Positions 57,483-64,000 of a DNA stretch of 64,000 bases are shown here, in pieces. The position numbers and the translations under genes were made by a program. The stretch spans positions 36,104 to 100,103 of the forward strand of contig BDDD01001777.1 in NCBI GenBank assembly GCA_001972305.1, in the 5' to 3' direction. Source of the stretch: Cephalotus follicularis (Eukaryota; Streptophyta; Magnoliopsida; Oxalidales; Cephalotaceae). Within the stretch, counting starts at the first letter, position 1, and every line of letters starts with the position of its first letter. The notes beneath the pieces are model-generated. The model did no database searches, was not told the DNA's origin, and saw nothing but the letters and a program-made list of their open reading frames with translations.

Positions 57483-60400
57483 TTAAGTTGGATGATCAAA
57501 GAAGGAATGGTTGAGAGCGTGACGAGCTGTGACGCGTTCAGATGGATCATATTTCAACAAACCATGCAACAAGTCAATGAGCAACCATCTTGAATTCTCT
57601 ACTTGTGTTACCATGTTCTGCATTACACAATGACAGCAACCGCATCGACAAATTAACAAAAATGTAAAATTTATTATCCTGACTGCTCCAATGTATAATA
57701 CAAAAGAACCTTTAGACGATCAAGCTTCTTCACAGCTCTAATACTCTCCCTAGAAACAGCTCCTTCAGGCCAATTCAGTCTTGATCCTCTCCTGAAATAT
57801 TTTTCTGCACCTCGTCTGCAAGAAAACCAAAAATGGGCAGAACACGGGATTGAAGTGAGCAGTGCAATCTTAACTATCCATGGGCACATATGACCGAATT
57901 TGTTAACATTTAGCTGAAAGGGAAGGCACTCTAAATCATCAAGCGGGATTGCAACTTTCATAGATGAAAGAAAAATCAATCAGTAGACCAAGTTCATCAG
58001 TGGAATGACTATCAAGACTAACTCGTCAAATTCACAACAGAACTTACTTAGCCTTTCGCTTCATATGCTCTGGCAGAGGTCCCAATACCCTCTCCATCAT
58101 CGCCAAGTGCTCCAAGTTGTCATGTGTCTGAAACAATGCTTCACCCTGGCACAAACTTTCCAAATCTTAAGAATTTCTAAAAAGATGATCCATATCCCCA
58201 CTGCGGAACTCATATGTTTGAAGGTACTAACCAAGCATAGTTCAACGAGTATACAACCAACACTCCATAAATCGCATGGATAAGACCAACCCAGACCTGC
58301 AGAAGAAGTGTATGTTTAAAGAGTTAGGATATATCAGTAAAATGAATAGTATCAAAAGCAGTAAAATGAAAAGTATCAAAAGCACTCGTGAAGATCCAAA
58401 GTTCACAAACAACCACAAAATAATCACTTAAGAAGTGTGCTATCTAGAGCTGGTTTCAGAAAATCAAAACAAGCAAAGGTTGGTTTCAAGCAAAAATGTA
58501 CGTATATATTAGTTTCAGTTCATATAAGATACAATAATTGACTAAGGAAATAAGTAAAATCTGAAACACTTCCAAAAAATCCAAACAACTCTATAAAATC
58601 CCAAAACTAAACTAATAAAACAAAACCTATTATTTCGTTGAAGTAACTTGATAAAGGCCATTGCAATCGGCAGGTGTTATAAAAAGGTAGTTTGACTGCA
58701 TAGAGTCCAAAATCTACACCACAGATCAAATTCAAAACCAGTTACCTAGAATAACCTCAGGGGCTCTGTAATGCCTTGTGGACACAATGGAGCTATGATT
58801 TTGATCATCAAATGCAGTACTACCAAAATCAATCAGCTTAATGGCACTTGACTTTGGCAAGCACCTGAAATGTGTTTCGTTTGATGAACTCCTCTGCACC
58901 ATTCCAAGCATTTTTCTTTAACATGATTACTCAGTCTAAATCCAAATCTAAAATGACATGCTTTTTCAATTCTAGATAGCCAAAATACCTTACAGACAGG
59001 GACCGTTATATATTCGGAAGACACAAGAAGTATATTTTCCGGTTTCAAGTCAGTGTGAATTAAGCGTAAATCATGCATATCTGCCGAATATGATAAAACA
59101 AAGGAAGATAGTTAAGTCAAAAAGACAATGGTAGAATGCAAATCTAACCCTGAACAAACAAATTAGGCCATGAAACAGAACTTGGTAATGGGTTAGTGAA
59201 GATAAGAAATGATAAAAGAGAAACCAAGAACAATCCACAGACATTCTACAGATTCCAAAAGCTGACGTCCAAATTCCCGAACAAGATCCACAGGAAATGG
59301 GCAGTATTTATTTCTCTTTAGAAAATCAAATAAACTTGGTCCAAGCTTCTCAAATACCTGGTAACACCATTAAAATTCATACAAAGGAAGCCTTCCATTT
59401 AGTTCCCAGTATCATAAAAGTGAAGTTAACACAAACAAGTTTTGATCATACTGCCACAACTTTACAAACTGTTAATCCATAGGAATCACTAAGCTAAACC
59501 TACAAGCACCTTGAAAAATAAATCAAGACAAACACAAGAAAAAGATATTTTAACAATTTTAATCCAATAAGAATGAGAGAGGGAGTTCTAAATTGAGCGA
59601 GAAGTATTGAAGTTGCATGCCATTTAATCATCACAAGATATAAAGTTAACTCTGAATTGCACAGAAGATAAAAACAACTTTCCTATAAAAACCCAAGGTC
59701 AAGTAAGAAATAGTAAATAATTGGGTATACTTACAATACAGATGTGATTGCGATAATCAAACCAGTTTCGAATTTGCACACAACTGCACAAAGGAAACAA
59801 CATGCAGGACCATAAGAACATTTGATGAGACACAGTAGGAACTTTTCTATCAGCTGAAACTCACAAATTATGTACCGTGAACTGGCTTTATCATTCTTAG
59901 CTAGACGTTCAAGTACATCGACTTCAAGCATCGCAGCATCGCGGTATTTGCGAATGCTTCGGACAATCTTGATTGCCACATATTCTCTTGTTTGACGATC
60001 CCAACATTCCAATACTCGGCCAAAGGTGCCTACAATACTAGCAATTTGCTGAACGGCACAAGCAGAATCAACAAATATATAACATCTTGTAGACAGCAGG
60101 GCACATGACAGCTAACCTTCACCCATCTTGCTAAGAATTTTGTCTGTTAAACCATTGTCATGAGAGACAAAATTCATTAGATATAGGAACAAGGTATACA
60201 TTAACTGACGGTTTTACTTGAACCTAGGAGGCAATTTGCATTTAGTACAAAATAAAATATCTCATCAACTAATAGATAAATTTGCATAAATTTATTTTCC
60301 TAGTGGGCCAAATTTTGTTACCAAAAATTTAAGCTTCAGCTGATTGTCTTTCACATTAACCATAAAAGCTAAATTTACTTGGCGAGAAAATGAAATGGGT

Positions 60401-60801
60401 GACAACATACAAGCTAAAATTACAGAGCGAACACTAAAAAATAAACAATCTTTGCCTCAAAGAACGAAACTTTTCATTAAAGAAGGAAAAAACCCACATC
60501 TAGGAGTGAGATTCTCGCCGAAATTAAACACATAATGGCCTTCTCGGTCATCATTTCTTCGGGGAGGCGAGGAAGCGTGGCTTGCCGCCGCTGCTACGCC
60601 ATCATTGCCAACAACCAGAACCCGCTGCGCCTACAAAAATAAAATACGTTTCGTTTCATTCAATTTCCTTTTTCTCAATTGCCGCAAAAACCTAACCCTA
60701 AATACAAGATCCCAAAACCGAAACAACCAACCAACCTCTGGTTCAGATGGAGGCTCGTCCCATGCGAGCCGAGGCCGTTTTCTTGTTCGCTCCTTCTCCA
60801 T
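57483..60801 (-). CDS. AFC3: LAMMER-family dual-specificity protein kinase, AFC3-like (12 exons)
   Basis: Coding exons (complement, in order): 60801-60736, 60630-60498, 60143-60117, 60029-59876, 59783-59735, 59357-59243, 59080-58989, 58893-58746, 58296-58232, 58145-58048, 57815-57710, 57617-57483. All GT-AG with consistent phase, 395 residues. Kinase features: glycine loop KMGEGTFGRV (about 72-81), lysine K96 in VAIKIV, catalytic loop IHTDLKPEN with D192, IDFGST with D234, and the clan signature [11 protein letters not shown] at 295-305 that names LAMMER kinases. HTD instead of HRD is normal for this family. AFC kinases phosphorylate SR splicing factors in the nucleus. The basic N-terminus ([12 protein letters not shown]) may be a nuclear signal. 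AFC3 is favoured over AFC1/2 by the insert [20 protein letters not shown] and the end FFDHPT. Confidence 0.93.
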
Positions 60802-61046
60802 TCTCTCAATTTCTACCGCCACTATATATGTATATATGTGTATATAAAATGGAATTTTTGTGTGTATGCATCTGCAAGACAAGAAATTAAAAAGAAAGGA
60901 AAATAAATTGAGTTTTTAGACGAGATAGAGAAAATTTTATTTATTTCTTTATCAACGATAAAAGGGGAACGCCGGTGCCGGTGGGGACTTTGTGCGAGAA
61001 TTTGATGACTCTGTTTCTGTGTCGCGTCGCGCTCCACTCACGTATA

Positions 61047-61155
61047 TGGGCCTTACGGACAGGCCTGCCTTGTGGGATGGGCTTCCGGGCCTTTTTACTA
61101 TGGTAACTCACTGGCTCACGGTAATGGCCCACGAGTACAGCGATTAGTGTGGGCC
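61047..61155 (-). promoter_or_regulatory. Cluster of Site II (TGGGCY) motifs
   Basis: TGGGCC at 61047-61052 and 61150-61155, TGGGCT at 61078-61083 and GGCCCA at 61126-61131. Such elements are bound by TCP factors in promoters of growth-related plant genes. They lie 250-350 bp upstream of the AFC3-like start. Confidence 0.5.
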
Positions 61156-61710
61156 TCATTCGGGGAATTGCATTGGATTGTCTGATGCCCATTTTCAAAA
61201 CCCATATAAATTTTTGGTAGTTTCTTCTTTTGTTTTTCTTTTTTGTAAAATCTTTTTTTTTAGTTATTTGGAATTGAAAATCAAAGACTTAGTAGAATAT
61301 GATTTTATAGGTTTCTGGGCAATTTGGACTAAAAATGTAGTGTAGAGCCCAAGTCTCATTATCATGTATTCATCGACATGAAACTTGATAGAGTTCATAT
61401 TGTAAGTCAAATATTATCAATTCTATAATATCCTTCCTCGTATATGAGTATAAGCATAACTCAAAGAAGCCTTAGCAGCCGTAGATATAGTTATCAAATT
61501 GCAAATCAAGAAACAAAAATTAAGATATGTGTCCAGTGGAGGTCAAGTTTATGGGTGGGTGTCTACATCAAACAAGAATCGTAAAGCATTAGCTGAACCC
61601 ATTAAGGCCTATTACCTCACAATGTGGAAATATTGGATTCCACAAATCCATAGTATCAAATCTGCCCACAGTTTTATTTTCATATACAAAAAAACCACAT
61701 TCCATATAGC

Positions 61711-61718
61711 TATATATA
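61711..61718 (+). promoter_or_regulatory. TATA box of the GLB3-like gene
   Basis: CTATATATACA lies 107 bp before the ATG at 61825, a normal distance with a leader of about 75-80 nt. Assigned from consensus only. Confidence 0.5.
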
Positions 61719-61824
61719 CAATACAAAGCGTTGCAACCACGACCACCACGAGCCTCAGTTATATATATTACCTACTAACACTGCCACTCTCACAAGAAAA
61801 ACAGAAAGATAAGGAGAAGAAGAA

Positions 61825-63374
61825 ATGCAGTCACTGCAGGAGAAGGCGTCAGAGTGGAGTGGAGTCAACGAAGACGATGCTTTCGCCATTGACAGCACCA
61901 ATCTCTTTCAGAAACTAGGCCTCCAAGCCTTCATCAACCTCTCTACCAATTTCTACAACAGGCACTTCTTTTCTTCATCTATCATTCTCGCGCTATATAT
62001 ATATATATGTTTTGAAATGAAAGTTTATATATAGGGTCTATGATGATGACCAAGAAGAGTGGTTTCGGTCGATATTTGCCAACTCGAAGAAAGAAGAAGC
62101 CATTCAAAATTCATATGAATTCTTGGTGCAGAGAATGGGAGGACCTCCTCTCTATTCTCAGAGGAAAGGTTATCTATCAACCTTCACTTTTTTTTTTTGT
62201 TTTTGTTTTTTTGCTATATCATTGGGATCGATCTTTTATATGCATGCTTGTTTGTCTTTTGTTTTTATTTCTTTCACTTGTTTAAATGGTAGTAAGAATT
62301 ATGTCATTTCATGTTAATTAAGGGTTTATGGCCTTTTCAGTGTATACATTTTCATTGAGGAATATGGTGATTGGTGAAAAATATTATTGGTTTCATTCCT
62401 TACCTTTTATAGAGAAATTAAAAACAAAAGATAAAGAGAGAAAAAACCTCTTTGTATTGCAGTATTAACAGACTACATGATATCCTGAATTGACTGCTCT
62501 TGATTGGGGTATGTAAACAATCTTGAGAATAAGTGTGTATATTTGAATCTGATTTAATTAATCTGGGCAAACAATATTTTGCATCTTAAATGCATTAGGA
62601 GTATGTTTGCTCTTCCTATCCCTTTAGTGAACAGGGAAAAGTCCTTTACCAGATGGAATTTTTGCTGTCCATTCATGGACTTCCATGTATAGGGGCCTTC
62701 TTTTTCTACTCCTTTAATTACAATGATTTAGGGATGAACTGAAAATTTCCTTACTAGTTATTTCAGCCTGGATATATTTGAAAGTGGGATTTAACTTTTT
62801 TGTGAATCCAGGGACGATTCTAGGGGGCTCAGGGTGGTCCCAGCCCCCAGAACTCAACAAAATCAAAATTTTATTTTTTAAAGTTTTAACCCCCCAACAA
62901 AAATATATATATACTCTTACATGACCCATGATTTATTTCTGGATTCCTCCCTGTGTTAATCTATTTCCGTTTGGCACTTTGACAGGCCATCCTGCATTGA
63001 TTGGACGTCACCGACCATTTCCTGTTACTCATCAAGCTGCAGAGAGATGGTTACATCACATGCATATGGCATTGGACACCACCCCAGATATTGATGCTGA
63101 CTCAAAAATCAAAATGATGAATTTTTTCAGGCAAATGTTTTTACAAAGTTGATTTCTTCTTTCTCATTCCATTTGCAACCAATATGTTTTGTATCGTTAG
63201 AAGTTATAATCTCTACTTGCATTTGTTGTTTCTCGTTTCGATCCGTGCGAGATTGTGCATTTCATTTTTCGTTTCAGGCACACTGCATTTTTTCTTGTGG
63301 CTGGCGACGAGTTGAAGAATAAGAACCAACGAGTTCCCTGTAAGCATGGAACCAGCGGATCAGACGCCGTGTAA
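61825..63374 (+). CDS. GLB3: Class III (2-on-2) truncated haemoglobin, GLB3-like (4 exons)
   Basis: Exons 61825-61961, 62035-62168, 62986-63130, 63278-63374; 170 residues, slightly shorter than Arabidopsis GLB3. [88 protein letters not shown] and [17 protein letters not shown] follow the family closely. His99 (in GRHRPF) is the likely proximal haem ligand. Exons 1 and 3 end at AACAG|GCACTT and TTCAG|GCAAAT, so introns 1 (73 nt) and 3 appear to be GC-AG; intron 2 is GT-AG. For intron 3 a GT six bases downstream would also keep frame but add two residues absent from the family. These proteins bind oxygen and nitric oxide in the cytosol; physiological role uncertain. Confidence 0.92.
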
Positions 63375-63496
63375 AATTCTTGGCAGGGTTCTCTCCTTTC
63401 TTTGTTAGGAGAAAATACTGGGACATCATCAATTATTCATTACAACTATTAAGTATGACAGCGTTGTAAAAGAAATACTTCTTACAGTTTCGTAAC

Positions 63497-63502
63497 AATA
63501 AA
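63497..63502 (+). terminator. Polyadenylation signal of the GLB3-like gene
   Basis: AATAAA 123 bp after the stop codon. Confidence 0.5.
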
Positions 63503-64000
63503 CATTGTTTTTTCTTTTAATTACACTTGTTTAGTATGGTTTGATGCAAAACCTCAGGGGCGCCTCCTATTTCCATCATCGAATCTGAGCTGCAAATCAT
63601 TGAAGTGGAAGCAATGTATTGGATATGCTGTCCAAAAACACATGAACCCTGGTATCACCATGCCACCAAGAGGCAACTTCTTGAGTTAGTTATCTGCTAA
63701 TTGTTCAAATCTCAAAGGCTAAAACTTTTTGTACATGACCTTGATGGTTCTGGTTTTCTGATGTATTATGCAGAACTAGATTGTTGAAGTTGCCAGTAAC
63801 ATAATAACAGGGTATTAAGTGGGGTCTTACATTTTTGTGGAAATATTGCTTAGTTTATATTAAATATGGTGCAAACTCATTATGATGGATTTTGACGAGG
63901 ACTAATGGAGCATCATCAGAAGAAAGAAATGAAAGGTCAGTAGTTGAAATGATGTTATGTATGTTCTGTGTCGATTATTATCTACCATTGAGGGCTTTTT
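63503..64000. other. Downstream flank, no gene recognised
   Basis: AT-rich sequence to the end of the window with no convincing reading frame. A next gene could begin beyond the window. Confidence 0.5.

Larger units (their letters stand above)
60802..61824. promoter_or_regulatory. Divergent promoter region between AFC3-like and GLB3-like genes
   Basis: One kb separates the two start codons. The AFC3 side (60941-61200) is GC-richer and has four TGGGCY Site II motifs. The GLB3 side is AT-rich with a TATA box at 61711-61718. No other gene is evident; an 85-codon minus-strand frame at 60941-61198 looks like chance. Confidence 0.6.

Noticed and set aside
58893-59078. Reading the AFC3-like kinase exon straight through from [11 protein letters not shown] to the following stop
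   Set aside because: The donor after VPVCK (TGTAAG|GTATTT) and the acceptor before RSSSNETHF restore the family sequence; the read-through frame is intron.
60941-61198. 85-codon minus-strand frame upstream of the AFC3-like gene
   Set aside because: Overlaps the Site II promoter region, basic low-information protein, no family resemblance; likely chance in GC-richer sequence.

Overview
This is nuclear DNA from a eudicot plant. The genes carry short GT-AG introns, sit in AT-rich intergenic DNA, and are recognisable as plant single-copy genes (a DDT-domain protein, plastid ribosomal protein L15, a GET2-like membrane protein, two PLS-class pentatricopeptide proteins, an AFC-type LAMMER kinase and a class III truncated haemoglobin). 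Roughly half the window is LTR retrotransposon sequence. The species could not be identified from the sequence.

Layout. 1-1109 is AT-rich, with a 23-base C run and two adjacent MITE-like elements. 1110-15936 is an old Ty3/gypsy element of the Tat type on the minus strand (630-bp LTRs, about 8 % divergent), split in its reverse transcriptase/RNase H region by a 4.0-kb solo LTR (7746-11747). 17101-26664 is a DDT-domain gene (DDR4-like, 11 exons, plus strand) with a 5.06-kb Ty1/copia element (19572-24634, minus strand) in its ninth intron. 27310-29551 (minus) encodes plastid ribosomal protein L15. 29988-40110 is a second Tat-type element (plus strand) with 1019-bp LTRs that differ at only about five positions. 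41400-50030 holds a badly decayed copia element (minus), interrupted by a 2.5-kb solo LTR with a perfect 5-bp target duplication. From 50107 onward the window is gene-dense: GET2-like (+), MEF21-like PPR (-), a DYW-type PPR gene with a one-base frameshift (+), AFC3-like LAMMER kinase (-) and GLB3-like haemoglobin (+).

The most unusual structure is shared by both Tat elements. Between pol and the 3' LTR each carries a separate gene on the opposite strand, with a leader intron ending exactly at the ATG and a further conserved coding intron. Its product has a plant gypsy-associated (Transposase_28-like) domain followed by a long coiled coil. In the younger element this gene is nearly intact although pol has lost large parts of RT/RNase H and the integrase core. 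Such antisense ORFs are known in Tat elements, but their function is unknown.

Other points for a second look: the two PPR genes start 11 bp apart, head to head; the DYW gene is frameshifted just before its catalytic domain; the haemoglobin gene appears to use two GC-AG introns; and the AFC3, GET2 and GLB3 neighbours match a cluster I recall from Arabidopsis chromosome 4 (At4g32660, At4g32680, At4g32690).
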